A DNA stretch of 64,000 nucleotides from Anaerolineales bacterium (GCA_015075405.1 JABTUK010000001.1:62001-126000); one strand, 5' to 3'. Positions 1 through 8,796 are shown, counted from the first letter of the stretch. Made by a program: numbers and translations. Notes: generated from the letters alone by a model not told the origin.

Positions 1-101
1 CTCACCACGGCAAAATCTGGGTCGAGAGCCAGGGCCACAACGAAGAAACCATGCCCGGCAGCCACTTTCACGTGGTGCTCCCCCTGCGCCAGAAAAATTG
101 A
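1..101 (+). CDS. Histidine kinase, C-terminal fragment
   Basis: Only the last 32 codons are inside the window; the reading frame begins at base 3 and stops with TGA at 99-101. The residues HHGKIWVES, followed by PGSHFHVVLPL, match the G2 box and last strand of a HATPase_c domain, as in two-component sensor kinases. The nearly identical ending of the hybrid kinase at 22628-24856 (MHGGRIWAES, then GSRFHFILPL) supports this. The sensor part lies outside the window, so its signal is unknown. The next gene starts 88 bases downstream behind its own ribosome binding site. Confidence 0.7.
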   Translation, partial: HHGKIWVESQGHNEETMPGSHFHVVLPLRQKN

Positions 102-188
102 GCCGGGCCGTTAAAACTGGCGTTAATCCCCAAAAATTGTACAATTTTATACCTGTCTACCCAAAACTTATAACAAGGAGTATCTTCA

Positions 189-1166
189 ATGACCTACACC
201 CTGGAAAAACAGGTTGCTATTGAAGCCGTAACCCGGGCAGCCAAGCTGTGTATGGCTGTCCGTGCTGATATGGTGGGCGCTGATTCGCTCCAGAAAGATG
301 ATAAAAGCCCCGTAACCATTGCCGATTTTGGCGCGCAGGCGTTAGTGTGCCAGCGCCTGCTGGCTGCTTTTCCTCAAGATACGATTGTGGGCGAGGAAGA
401 CTCAACCGACCTGCAAAAGCCGGAGAATGAGGTCAAATTAGCCCAGGTCAGCCAGTATGTGCGCCGCTTTCAACCTGACGCCACACCCCAGGCAATTTGC
501 GGCTGGATTGACGCCGGCAATGGCGCTGTCACCCGGCGCTTCTGGACGCTCGACCCGATTGACGGCACGAAGGGTTTTTTACGCAATGATCAATACGCCG
601 TCGCTCTGGCGCTTATTGAAGATGGTGAGGTTAAAGTAGGTGTGCTGGCCTGTCCGGCTTTGCCTTTAAATTTGGATCAGCCAGACAGCTCTGTCGGAGT
701 CGTTTTTGTGGCCGTGCGCGGCCAGGGGGCGACGATGGCCCCCTGGCACAGCGACGTGTTTGTTCCAATCCGTGTGACCAGCGAGACAAATAAAGCAGGG
801 ATGCGTTTTGCCGAAAGCGTCGAAGCGGCGCACGGCGACCAGGCCCGGCAGCAGGCATTGGCTCAGGCAACTGGTATTACCCAGCCTTCGCTGCGGATGG
901 ACAGCCAGGTTAAATATGGCGTGGTGGCTCGGGGTGATGCGGCCCTATATCTGCGCCTCCCTTCGCCCAAATCGCCGGATTATCGCGAAAATATCTGGGA
1001 TCATGCTGCCGGCGCCTTGATTGTCGAAGAAGCCGGGGGGCGGGTGACAGACATGTATGGCCGGTCGTTGGATTTTGCCACCGACCGTAAAATGTACCAG
1101 AATCGCGGGGTTATTGTCAGCAATGGGCTGCTGCATGCGGCTGTGATCAAGGCGCTGGCGCAATAA
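189..1166 (+). CDS. 3'(2'),5'-bisphosphate nucleotidase (HAL2/CysQ-like)
   Basis: The 325-residue protein belongs to the lithium-sensitive inositol-monophosphatase superfamily, HAL2 branch, which removes the 3'-phosphate from PAP or PAPS and so recycles a by-product of sulfation and sulfate assimilation. Seen directly: DKSPVTIADF near residue 38, VGEED near 68 (metal-binding acids), WTLDPIDGTKGF near 119 (the signature metal/phosphate loop) and IWDHAAGALIVEEAGG near 269. AAGGAG at 175-180 sits eight bases before the ATG. A sulfotransferase at 13.4 kb would generate the PAP substrate, though it is not linked. The inositol phosphatase branch is less likely because of the length and the DPIDGTKGF form. 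Confidence 0.88.
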   Translation: MTYTLEKQVAIEAVTRAAKLCMAVRADMVGADSLQKDDKSPVTIADFGAQALVCQRLLAAFPQDTIVGEEDSTDLQKPENEVKLAQVSQYVRRFQPDATPQAICGWIDAGNGAVTRRFWTLDPIDGTKGFLRNDQYAVALALIEDGEVKVGVLACPALPLNLDQPDSSVGVVFVAVRGQGATMAPWHSDVFVPIRVTSETNKAGMRFAESVEAAHGDQARQQALAQATGITQPSLRMDSQVKYGVVARGDAALYLRLPSPKSPDYRENIWDHAAGALIVEEAGGRVTDMYGRSLDFATDRKMYQNRGVIVSNGLLHAAVIKALAQ

Positions 1167-1174
1167 ATCATAGA

Positions 1175-1879
1175 ATGTCTCATCCCAAGTTTGTTGTTAT
1201 CATTTCAGCCAATATTGAATGGGAAATTCTGAAAACATTTTTGCCTCCGCCTACATTAAATTCTTCGCCATTGGGACAGTGGTTTGAAATTGACCTAAAA
1301 ATAGGCTCAACGATTGAGCCGGTGCTGTTCTTTCACGGTGGGTGGGGTAAAATTGCGGCGGCGGCTTCGGCGCAGTATGTGCTTGACCGTTGGTCGCCCC
1401 GGCTGCTGGTCAACCTGGGCACGTGCGGCGGTTTTGAAGGCGAAATCGAAAGGGGAACAATTATCCTGGTAGAGCGGACGCTGGTTTACGACATCATCGA
1501 GTTGATGGGCGATCACGACGAGCATCTGGCCCATTATACTACCCATCTTGATCTTTCCTGGCTAAAGAAAAATTATCCCTACTCGGTCCGGCGGACCCTG
1601 CTGGTTTCCGCCGACCGGGATGTGCTGGTGGCAGACATTCCCCGGCTAAAAGCCGAATTTGGCGCGGTGGCCGGAGATTGGGAGTCCGCGGCCATTGCCT
1701 GGGTGGCGGCTCGCCACCAAACTCCCTGCCTCATCCTGCGCGGGGTCAGCGATTTGATTGGCGGCAGCGGCGGCGAAGCCTACGATGGCAATATTCACAT
1801 TTTTGTCGAGGGGACAACTAAGATTTTGAAGAATTTGATCGCGGCGCTGCCGGATTGGTTGGCGCAGGCAGATATATAA
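1175..1879 (+). CDS. Purine nucleosidase/phosphorylase-fold protein (MTA/SAH nucleosidase-like)
   Basis: 234 residues of the nucleoside phosphorylase (PNP_UDP_1) fold. LVNLGTCGGF near residue 80 is the family glycine motif. A late segment GDWESAAIAWVAARHQTPCL near 163 corresponds to the substrate-binding ME(S/T)A region, followed by ILRGVSDLIG with the catalytic Asp of the S/D pair. Here the usual Met of the ME motif is Trp (DWESA), so substrate preference may differ from standard MTA/SAH nucleosidase. It starts eight bases after the bisphosphate nucleotidase, so the two are probably co-transcribed; both handle adenine nucleotide/nucleoside by-products of sulfur metabolism, which is consistent but not proof. 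Confidence 0.72.
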   Translation: MSHPKFVVIISANIEWEILKTFLPPPTLNSSPLGQWFEIDLKIGSTIEPVLFFHGGWGKIAAAASAQYVLDRWSPRLLVNLGTCGGFEGEIERGTIILVERTLVYDIIELMGDHDEHLAHYTTHLDLSWLKKNYPYSVRRTLLVSADRDVLVADIPRLKAEFGAVAGDWESAAIAWVAARHQTPCLILRGVSDLIGGSGGEAYDGNIHIFVEGTTKILKNLIAALPDWLAQADI

Positions 1880-1943
1880 GGAGGCGATGAATCAAAAAAA
1901 CCGCACCAGGGCGGCGGGTTTTTGACAAGAGTTGGAGTTTCAA

Positions 1944-2025
1944 AAATCGCATCCTGAGTAGCCGCGAAACTTGTCCTGAGCCAGACGAAGGACGAAGTGG
2001 AACGGCGTATCAAAGGGTGCGATTC
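1944..2025. repeat. Dispersed palindromic repeat (GCATCCTGAGTAGC family)
   Basis: An imperfect inverted repeat beginning AATCGCATCCTGAGTAGC and ending CAAAGGGTGCGATT. Close relatives lie at 21226-21281, 24923-25062 and 37378-37447. It separates two convergent genes and may also act as a bidirectional terminator, but there is no T-tract. Confidence 0.75.
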
Positions 2026-2037
2026 TGGTAAGTTTTT

Positions 2038-2601
2038 TTACGCTTCGGCTTCAGCCGCTTCCACTGGCTGCTCAGCTTCAGCTTTCGACTTCTCCGCTTC
2101 GGCCAGCAGCCGCTCCTCTTCGGCTTTGCTCAGGCGCTCGCGTTCCAAAATGCCGCCTTCGGGCAGCACATGCACCTTGATAGTCGTCGCCACATCAATC
2201 ATCAACTTGATGGTAACTTCCTGCTCGCCCAATTGCCGGATGGGTTCAGGCAGGGCAACCTTGCGCTTATCAATTTCCAAACCAGTTTTGGCCTTAATGC
2301 CGTCGGCAATATCGGTCGAAGTAACCGAGCCGTACAGCTTGCCGGTTTCACCGGCGCGGCGCTCATAAAAAAGCTCCAGCCCGGCCAGTTGATTAGCCAT
2401 GGCCTGGGCGTCGGCCATTTCGTGGGCGCGGCGCTTCTCGGCCGCCTTGCGAATGGTCTCCGCTTGTTTCAAGGCCCCCGGCGTGGCCAAAACGGCCATA
2501 CTGCGCGGAATTAAATAATTGCGTCCAAAGCCATCGGCCACCTTTTTCACGTCGCCGGCATAGCCCAGATTGTCAACGTCCTGAATTAATAAAACTTTCA
2601 T
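2038..2601 (-). CDS. rplI: 50S ribosomal protein L9
   Basis: L9 binds domain V of 23S rRNA through its N-terminal domain. The start MKVLLIQDVDNLGYAGDV and the following VKKVADGFGRNYLIPR are the L9 signature; the long central helix and the C-terminal domain follow. At 187 residues it is about 40 longer than typical L9: from about residue 150 the chain becomes an Ala/Glu-rich tail (AEAEKSKAEAEQPVEAAEAEA). GGGAG lies upstream of the ATG. It stands alone, without rpsF, ssb, rpsR or dnaB around it. Confidence 0.96.
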   Translation of the reverse strand: MKVLLIQDVDNLGYAGDVKKVADGFGRNYLIPRSMAVLATPGALKQAETIRKAAEKRRAHEMADAQAMANQLAGLELFYERRAGETGKLYGSVTSTDIADGIKAKTGLEIDKRKVALPEPIRQLGEQEVTIKLMIDVATTIKVHVLPEGGILERERLSKAEEERLLAEAEKSKAEAEQPVEAAEAEA

Positions 2602-2641
2602 CAGTGTTACTCCCCATTACATTAAAGATAAAAGTAACTAC

Positions 2642-2717
2642 TGTCATTGCGAGCGAAGCGAAGCAATCCCCAGGGTGCGATAGGGAGATTGTTTCGGCCT
2701 ACGGCCTCGCAATGACA
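2642..2717. repeat. Dispersed palindromic repeat (GTCATTGCGAG family)
   Basis: Outer arms GTCATTGCGAG (2643-2653) and CTCGCAATGAC (2706-2716) are exact reverse complements, with further inner pairing (GCAATC against GATTGT). Same architecture as the copies at 19267-19379 and 31158-31247, which read GTCATTTCGA in the arms. Confidence 0.85.
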
Positions 2718-2809
2718 TAAGCTGTTACTACGCATTACGTTTTAAGGCCAAGCACACAAACGGCAAGTATACTCCAAAGCAAAAGATTGTCCAAATTCTT
2801 TGCTTAAGA

Positions 2810-2839
2810 TTGGAGATTTGCGATTGGCAATGCTATAAT
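2810..2839 (+). promoter_or_regulatory. Sigma-70-type promoter of the M20 peptidase gene
   Basis: An extended -10, TGCTATAAT (TATAAT at 2834-2839), lies 18 bases after a weak -35 TTGGAG (2810-2815). Transcription should begin near 2846. That is downstream of the alternative TTG start at 2841 and supports the ATG at 2874. Confidence 0.6.
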
Positions 2840-2873
2840 TTTGCCCACTTTACCCCTGAAAGGACTTGTTTCT

Positions 2874-4253
2874 ATGCGTCTCGACGCCTTAGCCTATGCT
2901 CAAAATCACCAGAGCGAAGCCTTAACGGATTTACAGGCGCTGCTCCGTATCCCCAGTATCAGCACCTTACCCGAAAGTCAGGGCGATATGCAGCGGGCCG
3001 CCCAATGGTTGGCCGATAAATTGGGCAGTATTGGCCTGCAAAACGTAAAAATTCTGCCTACCGCGAGCCATCCGATTGTTTATGCCGACTGGCTGCAGGC
3101 CGGCCCAACCGCGCCTACGGTCCTGATTTACGGCCATTACGATGTCCAACCGGTTGACCCCCTTGCTGAGTGGCTGACCCCTCCTTTTGAACCCACCGTC
3201 AAAGGGGATGACCTGTTTGGCCGGGGCGCCACCGACGACAAAGGCCAGCTCTATATTCATATTGCGGCGGTGGAAGCTTATCTCAAAACTGCCGGGCAGC
3301 TCCCGGTCAACGTCAAGTTTATACTCGAAGGTGAAGAAGAGATCGGCAGCCCTAACATTGCTGACTTCATTCAAACCCAGCTCGATCTGCTCAAAGCCGA
3401 TGTGGCCCTCATCTCCGATACCCACATTCTGAACCCGCACACCCCCCTCATAATTACCGGCGTGCGCGGCCTGGCCTATATGGAAGTAACTCTGCGCGGC
3501 TCGCAGCACGACCTGCACTCCGGCGCTTATGGCGGCGTGGTCGAAAATCCGCTCAATGCCCTGGTCCGGCTGTTAGCCTCGCTTAAAGACGAGCAGGGCC
3601 GCGTTACCATCCCAGGTTTTTATGATGACGTGCAGGAACTGTCGCCCGCTGAACGAGCTGCTTTGAATAATGGCCTGGTTACCGACGAGTCGGTTTTGGC
3701 CGAGACGGGCGCACCGGCTCTGTGGGGCGAAGCCGGTTACACCACTGTTGAACGCAAAAGCGTGCGGCCCACCCTGGACATTCACGGTATCAAAGGCGGC
3801 TTTATCGGCGCGGGTCAAAAAACGGTTATTCCGGCGGTAGCCTGCGCCAAAGTAAGCATGCGCCTGGTCCCCAACCAGAGCGCCGAACATATCGCTCAAC
3901 TATTTATTGACCACATCCATCGTATCGCTCCTTCCACCATGGAAGTTTCGGTGGAGAAGTTGAATTGCAGCGACAGCGCGGTGGTAGACATCTCCTCCTC
4001 AGCCGTCGAAGCCGCTGCTGAGGCTTATGAACAGGGCTTTGGCCGGCGGCCCTTTTACCTGCGCGAAGGGGGCAGTATTCCCGTTGTTGGCCTGTTCAGC
4101 CACTTGCTTCAAACCCCGGTGGTGCTGATGGGCTTTGGCCTGCCCGACGACCGCCTCCACGCCCCCAACGAGAAATTTCACCTGCCTAATTTTTATCGGG
4201 GCATCGAAACGGTGATTCATTATTTTGATATTCTCAGTAGCAAACGCAGATGA
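2874..4253 (+). CDS. M20 family dipeptidase/metallopeptidase
   Basis: About 459 residues of the zinc-dependent M20 clan (carnosinase/PepV/CNDP-like dipeptidases), probably cytoplasmic as no signal peptide is visible. Seen: YGHYDVQPVDP near residue 86 (first zinc His and the catalytic Asp), LFGRGATDDKGQ (bridging Asp), EGEEEIGSP (catalytic Glu pair), then a lid domain, and the final LHAPNEKFHLPNFYRG with the last zinc His. The ATG at 2874 is preferred over the in-frame TTG at 2841 because GAAAGGA sits nine bases upstream and the promoter -10 is at 2834. Exact peptide specificity cannot be read. Confidence 0.9.
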   Translation: MRLDALAYAQNHQSEALTDLQALLRIPSISTLPESQGDMQRAAQWLADKLGSIGLQNVKILPTASHPIVYADWLQAGPTAPTVLIYGHYDVQPVDPLAEWLTPPFEPTVKGDDLFGRGATDDKGQLYIHIAAVEAYLKTAGQLPVNVKFILEGEEEIGSPNIADFIQTQLDLLKADVALISDTHILNPHTPLIITGVRGLAYMEVTLRGSQHDLHSGAYGGVVENPLNALVRLLASLKDEQGRVTIPGFYDDVQELSPAERAALNNGLVTDESVLAETGAPALWGEAGYTTVERKSVRPTLDIHGIKGGFIGAGQKTVIPAVACAKVSMRLVPNQSAEHIAQLFIDHIHRIAPSTMEVSVEKLNCSDSAVVDISSSAVEAAAEAYEQGFGRRPFYLREGGSIPVVGLFSHLLQTPVVLMGFGLPDDRLHAPNEKFHLPNFYRGIETVIHYFDILSSKRR

Positions 4254-4263
4254 CTTATAAAGC

Positions 4264-4322
4264 TGGTGCGTGGTACGTGGTGCGTGGTTAAAGTATTACG
4301 CACCACGCACTACGCACCACGT
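4264..4322. repeat. Tandem-unit palindrome (GTGCGTGG type)
   Basis: Left arm 4265-4288 is built of GTGCGTGGT/ACGTGGT units. Right arm 4298-4322 is the reverse complement (ACGCACCACGCACTACGCACCACG), with a 9-base loop. This region would otherwise be read as an N-terminal extension of the next gene. Confidence 0.85.
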
Positions 4323-4337
4323 TGTTTTAGATTATTT

Positions 4338-5171
4338 ATGACAATAAAGTTCTATCCCCACATCTACCTCTCCCCTCATTACGACGATGCTTCGCTATCG
4401 TGTGGGGGAGCTATTCACCAGCAAACCGAAATGGGTCAGGGGGTACTGGTGGCGACGATTTTTGCCGCCCCGCCAACTTCCGGTGAGCCGCTCTCAACCT
4501 ATGCCGAAAACATGCACCAGGCCTGGGGCAATCCCGCTGATGTGATTGCTGTGCGCCAGGCCGAAGACAGGGACTCGCTGGCGGTGCTAGGGGCCGATTA
4601 TCTCCGGCTCAACTTTAACGATTGCATTTATCGGGGACATCCCGAGCGGGGACAGTGGTTCTACAACAACGACAGCGAATTATTTGGCGCGATTCACCCG
4701 GATGATGAATCGCTTATCCCCCGGCTTGTGGCGGCCTTGCTGGAATTGATCCCTTATGAAGCCGAAACAACCGTCTACGCCCCCTTGAGCGTGGGCCACC
4801 ACGTTGATCATCAACTGGTCCATGCCGCTGCCTGGGAATTGCGCCGCCAGGGGTGGCCCATAGCTTTTTATGAGGATTACCCCTACGCCGATCCCGGCTC
4901 GCGCTTTGCTGCCGCCGGGTGGAGTCAATACGCGCTGGCTCCTACCCTGGCGGCTCAACAAGCGGCTCGTTTGCAGCCGCACCTGCGGTTTCTATCTGAG
5001 GAAAATTTGCAGGCCAAATTAAACAGCATCCGGGCCTACCGTTCGCAACTGGAAACCCTGTTTGGCAGCGAAGCAGCCATGACCCAACAGTTGCGTCACT
5101 ATGCCCTTCGCGTCGGCCAGGGGCGTCTGGCCGAACGGGTTTGGGTTCCAGGTCAAACGTTGGAAGGTTAA
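4338..5171 (+). CDS. PIG-L family zinc deacetylase
   Basis: 278 residues of the LmbE/PIG-L family (N-acetylglucosaminyl or related deacetylases, such as MshB and BshB). Seen: YLSPHYDDASLSCGG at about residues 10-24, which contains the zinc-binding PHxDD motif, and VGHHVDHQLVH near 150, containing the HxxDH zinc/catalytic motif. An in-frame extension upstream to 4266 is only translation of the palindrome at 4264-4322, so the ATG at 4338 is chosen. Substrate unknown; no mycothiol or bacillithiol genes are nearby. The stop codon lies inside another palindrome (5155-5229). Confidence 0.87.
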   Translation: MTIKFYPHIYLSPHYDDASLSCGGAIHQQTEMGQGVLVATIFAAPPTSGEPLSTYAENMHQAWGNPADVIAVRQAEDRDSLAVLGADYLRLNFNDCIYRGHPERGQWFYNNDSELFGAIHPDDESLIPRLVAALLELIPYEAETTVYAPLSVGHHVDHQLVHAAAWELRRQGWPIAFYEDYPYADPGSRFAAAGWSQYALAPTLAAQQAARLQPHLRFLSEENLQAKLNSIRAYRSQLETLFGSEAAMTQQLRHYALRVGQGRLAERVWVPGQTLEG

Positions 5172-5229
5172 ACGTTCCAACGTTCAACCTTCCAACATGC
5201 TAACTTTTAGCGTTCCAACGTTCCAACAA
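5155..5229. repeat. Tandem-unit palindrome (GTTCCAAC type)
   Basis: AACGTTGGAAGGTTAAACG (5155-5173) is opposed by CGTTCCAACGTTCAACC and further TTCCAAC units up to 5229. It supplies the stop of the PIG-L gene and the last few codons of the convergent EEP gene. Confidence 0.75.
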
Positions 5230-6217
5230 TCAACTCTGCTACCACTGGCAAATGATCCGAGCCGCCGGAATCTTCCAGAGTGCGGGCGCTGTGGGCTGAA
5301 AAATGGGGGCTGTAAAAAATGTGATCAATTCGTATCACGGGCGTGACGATGGGAACTTCTCTGAAACGCGGCCGGTGGGCCGGAAAGCTAAAGCCAAACC
5401 CCCAACCGGCTTCCCAATGAGCATTGTTTAGATATTGCCCCACCAATTGATAAGCCTCCGATTGGTCAGTGGTGTTGAAATCGCCACCCACAATCAGCGG
5501 GCCAGGAGTAGCCGCGATGTCCTCAACCAGGCCGGTAATTTGCTGATACTGTCGCGCCCAGGGGTGGGGGGTGTTGGGGTGAACATTCCAAACGGCTATT
5601 GGTCCCACTGGCGTCTCGGCGATGACCTTTTGGGTGCGGCCTTTATCGTAGGCCAATTCAACCGGCGTTAGTGGGAAGCGGCTGATGATACCCTGCAAAA
5701 CTTCTGGCTCATAGGCCCAGTAGAGCCGGCCATCTGGATACAGATCAGTTAGCTGCGTGGTCAGCGCCTGCGCCATAGCCGGGGTCAACTCTTGCAGCAG
5801 GAGGAGGTCGGGTTGTTCCTGCCGGACCAACCGCGCCACTTCGGCCACCTGCTGGTTATGATACCAGACGTTGTAACTCATGATTTTGAGCGGGATATTA
5901 GCTGCCAAAACCTCGGCCGGACGTGGCAAAAAGAGGGGCGCAAACGTCAGGCCAATAATCAGAGTGGGCACGGCCAGTGTCAGGGCGACCCACTTGCGCC
6001 GGGCCAATCCGGCCAGGGTCAGGCCGGGCAGCAACCCTACCAACAACCAGGGCATAAAATAGTTGATCAGCCGTACCGGCAGAAACCGGTCGCCCGGCCA
6101 CCAGCGCAGCGTGTACCACATTATTACCCCCAGGCCAAAAATGCCCCAACTCAGCCAAAAAAACCAACAGGCAATCCGCCAACAAAGTTTTAGAAAAGTG
6201 AAAATCCAATGATACAT
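5207..6217 (-). CDS. Membrane-anchored endonuclease/exonuclease/phosphatase-fold protein
   Basis: About 336 residues. Three hydrophobic segments in the first ~115 residues anchor it. The EEP (DNase I/sphingomyelinase-like) domain follows: KIMSYNVWYHN, LLLLQELTP (catalytic Glu), WNVHPNTP, VGGDFNTTD near residue 245 (metal Asp/Asn), RIDHIFYS and the terminal GSDHLPVVAEL (catalytic His). The family hydrolyses phosphodiesters; the outward-facing domain suggests a nuclease or lipid-phosphodiesterase role. ATG at 6217 with GAGGA upstream is preferred to the GTG at 6262. The last residues after VAELI are encoded by the palindrome at 5155-5229. Confidence 0.83.
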   Translation of the reverse strand: MYHWIFTFLKLCWRIACWFFWLSWGIFGLGVIMWYTLRWWPGDRFLPVRLINYFMPWLLVGLLPGLTLAGLARRKWVALTLAVPTLIIGLTFAPLFLPRPAEVLAANIPLKIMSYNVWYHNQQVAEVARLVRQEQPDLLLLQELTPAMAQALTTQLTDLYPDGRLYWAYEPEVLQGIISRFPLTPVELAYDKGRTQKVIAETPVGPIAVWNVHPNTPHPWARQYQQITGLVEDIAATPGPLIVGGDFNTTDQSEAYQLVGQYLNNAHWEAGWGFGFSFPAHRPRFREVPIVTPVIRIDHIFYSPHFSAHSARTLEDSGGSDHLPVVAELIVGTLER

Positions 6218-6306
6218 AGAAGATTTTTTCCTCTGTATGAAATTTGTAATCGGGTTGCTCACGAGTTTAAATCACGAATATCACGAATGGACAAATGACG
6301 CTAATT

Positions 6307-7152
6307 TTACGCCCCAATCAGCGTAATCTCTGTAATCTCAGGGGGGCAATTGAAGCGGATGGGTGGCCCGATCAGGCCCACGCCCCGTGTGGTATAAACA
6401 TACATGTCGCCCACGCGATGCAAGCCCTGATCATATTTTTTACCCAGGCGGGGTAAAATCGGGGCGCCCATCCCCGGCAGCCGCACCTGTCCCCCGTGCG
6501 TATGCCCGGATAGTTGCAGCGAGACCCGGCCATCCAGGGCGGCATCATCAGCCAGGTCCGGCTCGTGGGCCAGCAAAATGGCAGGCGCCCCCGCCGGCAG
6601 TTTGTCCAGAGCTGCCCTCAAATCGGGGTAGCCGCTCCAGCCGTCATCCAGCCCGGCCAGGTAGAGCGGCTCGTTGCCCACACTTAAGGTGAGGCCCTCA
6701 TTGATTAATACCGGCAGGCCGGCCTGTTGCAGCCCTGCGCGAACCACCTCGGCGTCGGTCCAGAGATCATGGTTGCCCAAAACTGTAAAAATTCCAAAGC
6801 GGGGGTTGAGGGCGGCCAGGGCCGGGGCCAGTTCAAAAATGGAGTCGGCCCTTTCCAACACATAGTCGCCGGTGAAAACAACCAGATCAGGCTGCAACGC
6901 ATTGGCCATCGCCACCGCTTTTTGCACAAACTCAAGCTGAATATAGGGGTGCAGATGAAGATCGCTCATATGGACAATTTTGAAGCCTTCCAGGGCCGGT
7001 CTGAGCGCCTTGACCGGAACTTGCACCCGCTCTACGGTCAGCCAACCGGGTTCAACCTGGCGGCTGTAACCATACCCTCCCCCCGCGGCCACACTGCCCC
7101 CAATAACCACTTGTGCCAAAGCTTTCAAAAAACCACGCCGGCTCATTTTCAT
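6307..7152 (-). CDS. Tat-exported metallophosphoesterase (YkuE/YaeI-like)
   Basis: 281 residues with a twin-arginine signal (SRRGFLKALAQ) and a Gly/Ala-rich hydrophobic stretch. The calcineurin-like dimetal centre is complete: MSDLHLH (about 62-68), FTGDYV (about 92), LGNHDLW (about 120), LLAHEPD and SGHTHGGQVRLPG. Family members such as YaeI are lipid A/UDP-sugar-type phosphodiesterases, but the substrate cannot be assigned here. GGAGA lies upstream of ATG 7152; a second ATG two codons in is equally usable. It follows the EEP gene's promoter side in the same orientation but is separated by about 90 bases. Confidence 0.88.
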   Translation of the reverse strand: MKMSRRGFLKALAQVVIGGSVAAGGGYGYSRQVEPGWLTVERVQVPVKALRPALEGFKIVHMSDLHLHPYIQLEFVQKAVAMANALQPDLVVFTGDYVLERADSIFELAPALAALNPRFGIFTVLGNHDLWTDAEVVRAGLQQAGLPVLINEGLTLSVGNEPLYLAGLDDGWSGYPDLRAALDKLPAGAPAILLAHEPDLADDAALDGRVSLQLSGHTHGGQVRLPGMGAPILPRLGKKYDQGLHRVGDMYVYTTRGVGLIGPPIRFNCPPEITEITLIGA

Positions 7153-7259
7153 GATGTTATCTCCAAAGTATAAACAAAATCATTATAGATAGATAGTCTA
7201 GGTAAATACCCCAAAAAATTTCCCGGCAAATTTTTTACCAGGAAATTTAACCCAACCGC

Positions 7260-8192
7260 TCAAGCGGGCAGGCCGGTTCGAGTTTTGCTGCGGCTAATCC
7301 AGCGCGCCGTGAGCCAAACAAACAGCGGGTAGAGCGTCAGCCCAATGGTCGCCAGGCCCAGCGGCAATTTTTGCAGCAACAAGCTGCGGGTCGTCAGGGT
7401 AGTGACAAAATAGGCCGGAAAACTTTTAGCCACCATAATCATCAAGGCCACAGCGCCAACATAAATCAATTGGGTTCCCACCAGCCCGGCCAACAGATAG
7501 ATGTCGCGCCGGCTTGGCCGAGCCGCCCGCAGACTGGCCGCCAGCACGGCAATCCACAAAACAGAAAAGGCCGTTTCCAGCCAGACGATATTGCCCGGAT
7601 AAATATTACCCGGCCCCCAGCCGGTCGTCACAAGCTGCTGGCGTTGGATGATGGTGGCAAAAGCCAGATAGGTGGTAAAGGGCAGCGTCATAAGGGTGGC
7701 GCGCTGCCAGCTATCAACAGCCAGCAGCGTGACCAGGATGGGAAAGATGATGAAAAAGGCCCAATGCGTTTCCGGTTTGACCAGCAGGGCCAAAAAAAGC
7801 CAGCCCAGCCAGGCATACCACCAAGTGGGCCAACTCCGCCGCCAGGCGACTAGCGCGCCCAGCCCAAAAATAGCCAGATACATCAGCAGGGGGATAAATT
7901 TGCCCGCCAGTTCCCATCCCAGGCCGGTGATGCCCAAAATGGGTAAGGCTGCCAGCAAAATATCCCACCAATCCACCACACCGGCGGCCCGCCGCCATTG
8001 ATGCCCAATCTGCCGGGGTGGGCCAAACTGGAGCACGGCTTTACATTCGGCTTCGGAGCGCGACAGGCCGCGTCGCTGCCACTCACGGGCCAGTTCCTCC
8101 AAATGCGAATGGGCCTCGGCGGTAGCGTCGGGCTGTAGGTGAGCGGGGACTGTTTTCTGGAACTCCCTCAAATACTGTTCAATGGCAGACAT
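7260..8192 (-). CDS. HAAS/DUF1700-like multi-pass membrane protein
   Basis: 310 residues. The first ~70 residues (HLQPDATAEAHSHLEELARE, SRSEAECKAVLQFGPPRQIG) form the helical HAAS-type domain typical of membrane proteins encoded next to PadR regulators. About seven hydrophobic segments follow. The PadR gene is immediately upstream on the same strand (8399-8731), the usual two-gene pairing; the membrane protein probably senses envelope stress or a ligand, which is inference. No enzymatic motif is visible. Confidence 0.72.
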   Translation of the reverse strand: MSAIEQYLREFQKTVPAHLQPDATAEAHSHLEELAREWQRRGLSRSEAECKAVLQFGPPRQIGHQWRRAAGVVDWWDILLAALPILGITGLGWELAGKFIPLLMYLAIFGLGALVAWRRSWPTWWYAWLGWLFLALLVKPETHWAFFIIFPILVTLLAVDSWQRATLMTLPFTTYLAFATIIQRQQLVTTGWGPGNIYPGNIVWLETAFSVLWIAVLAASLRAARPSRRDIYLLAGLVGTQLIYVGAVALMIMVAKSFPAYFVTTLTTRSLLLQKLPLGLATIGLTLYPLFVWLTARWISRSKTRTGLPA

Positions 8193-8323
8193 GGATAGAC
8201 TCCACGGTTACTCTAGCAAAAAATGGGCGAGACTGGTACTGCCTTTTGGCGCATATCCTTTACGGCCTATAGCGTAGCAGGCTTACCATCTTTAGGCAAT
8301 ACCACCTAAGTCATACCAGGGAA

Positions 8324-8401
8324 AATTGTGAATAGTGAATTGCCCACAAGGGGCCTTTGGCTCTGAATTATTAATTGTGAACCGTTCACCATTCACCATT
8401 A
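8324..8401. repeat. Tandem-unit palindrome (GTGAATAGTGAA type)
   Basis: Left units AATTGTGAATAGTGAATTG oppose right units GTTCACCATTCACCATT across a 35-base centre. It lies between the PadR and HAAS genes and touches the PadR stop codon. Confidence 0.65.
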
Positions 8402-8731
8402 CTGCGCTGTTCCTCCCAGGAGCTTCAACAAATGGCGCGAAAAGTCACTCCACTGCTGGACGGATTTTTCCAGTTCATCCCGGCCGGCCTCGGTAATATG
8501 GTAATATTTGCGCGAAGGGCCATCTTCAACCACCTCCCAGTTGCTATCCACCAGGCCGTCTTTCTCCAGCCGGTGCAGCGCCGGGTAAAGCGTACCCTGT
8601 TCCAAATCAAAATAGCCCTCGCTGCGAGCCTGTAACTCTTTAACAATTTGATAGCCGTACATCGGCTTTTCGGCCAGCAACCGCAGCACCATCACGGCTG
8701 TACTGCCGGTCCGCATATCGAGCTTGCTCAT
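8399..8731 (-). CDS. PadR family transcriptional regulator
   Basis: 110 residues of the short PadR-s1 type: a winged helix (MYGYQIVKELQARS, then LEQGTLYPALHRLEKDGLV with the recognition helix and wing GPSRKYYHITEAG) and a C-terminal dimerisation helix. GGAGGGGAGAT precedes the ATG. It heads a likely operon with the HAAS membrane protein and has its own near-consensus promoter. PadR proteins usually repress their own operon. An AT-rich near-palindrome ATATCTAGGTATA overlaps the 5' untranslated region at about 8756-8769 and is the best operator candidate. Confidence 0.93.
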   Translation of the reverse strand: MSKLDMRTGSTAVMVLRLLAEKPMYGYQIVKELQARSEGYFDLEQGTLYPALHRLEKDGLVDSNWEVVEDGPSRKYYHITEAGRDELEKSVQQWSDFSRHLLKLLGGTAQ

Positions 8732-8767
8732 ATCTCCCCTCCGTTGTTAGCTTCTTTATACCTAGAT

Positions 8768-8796
8768 ATTCTATTATGATTTGTTAGACTTGTCAA
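8768..8796 (-). promoter_or_regulatory. Promoter of padR-HAAS operon
   Basis: On the minus strand a perfect -35 TTGACA (8796-8791) is followed by a 17-base spacer and -10 TAGAAT (8773-8768). The near-palindrome just downstream could be the PadR operator. Confidence 0.72.

Noticed and set aside
4266..4337. The longer PIG-L reading frame from 4266
   Set aside because: These 24 codons are translated palindrome; the conserved family start begins at 4338.
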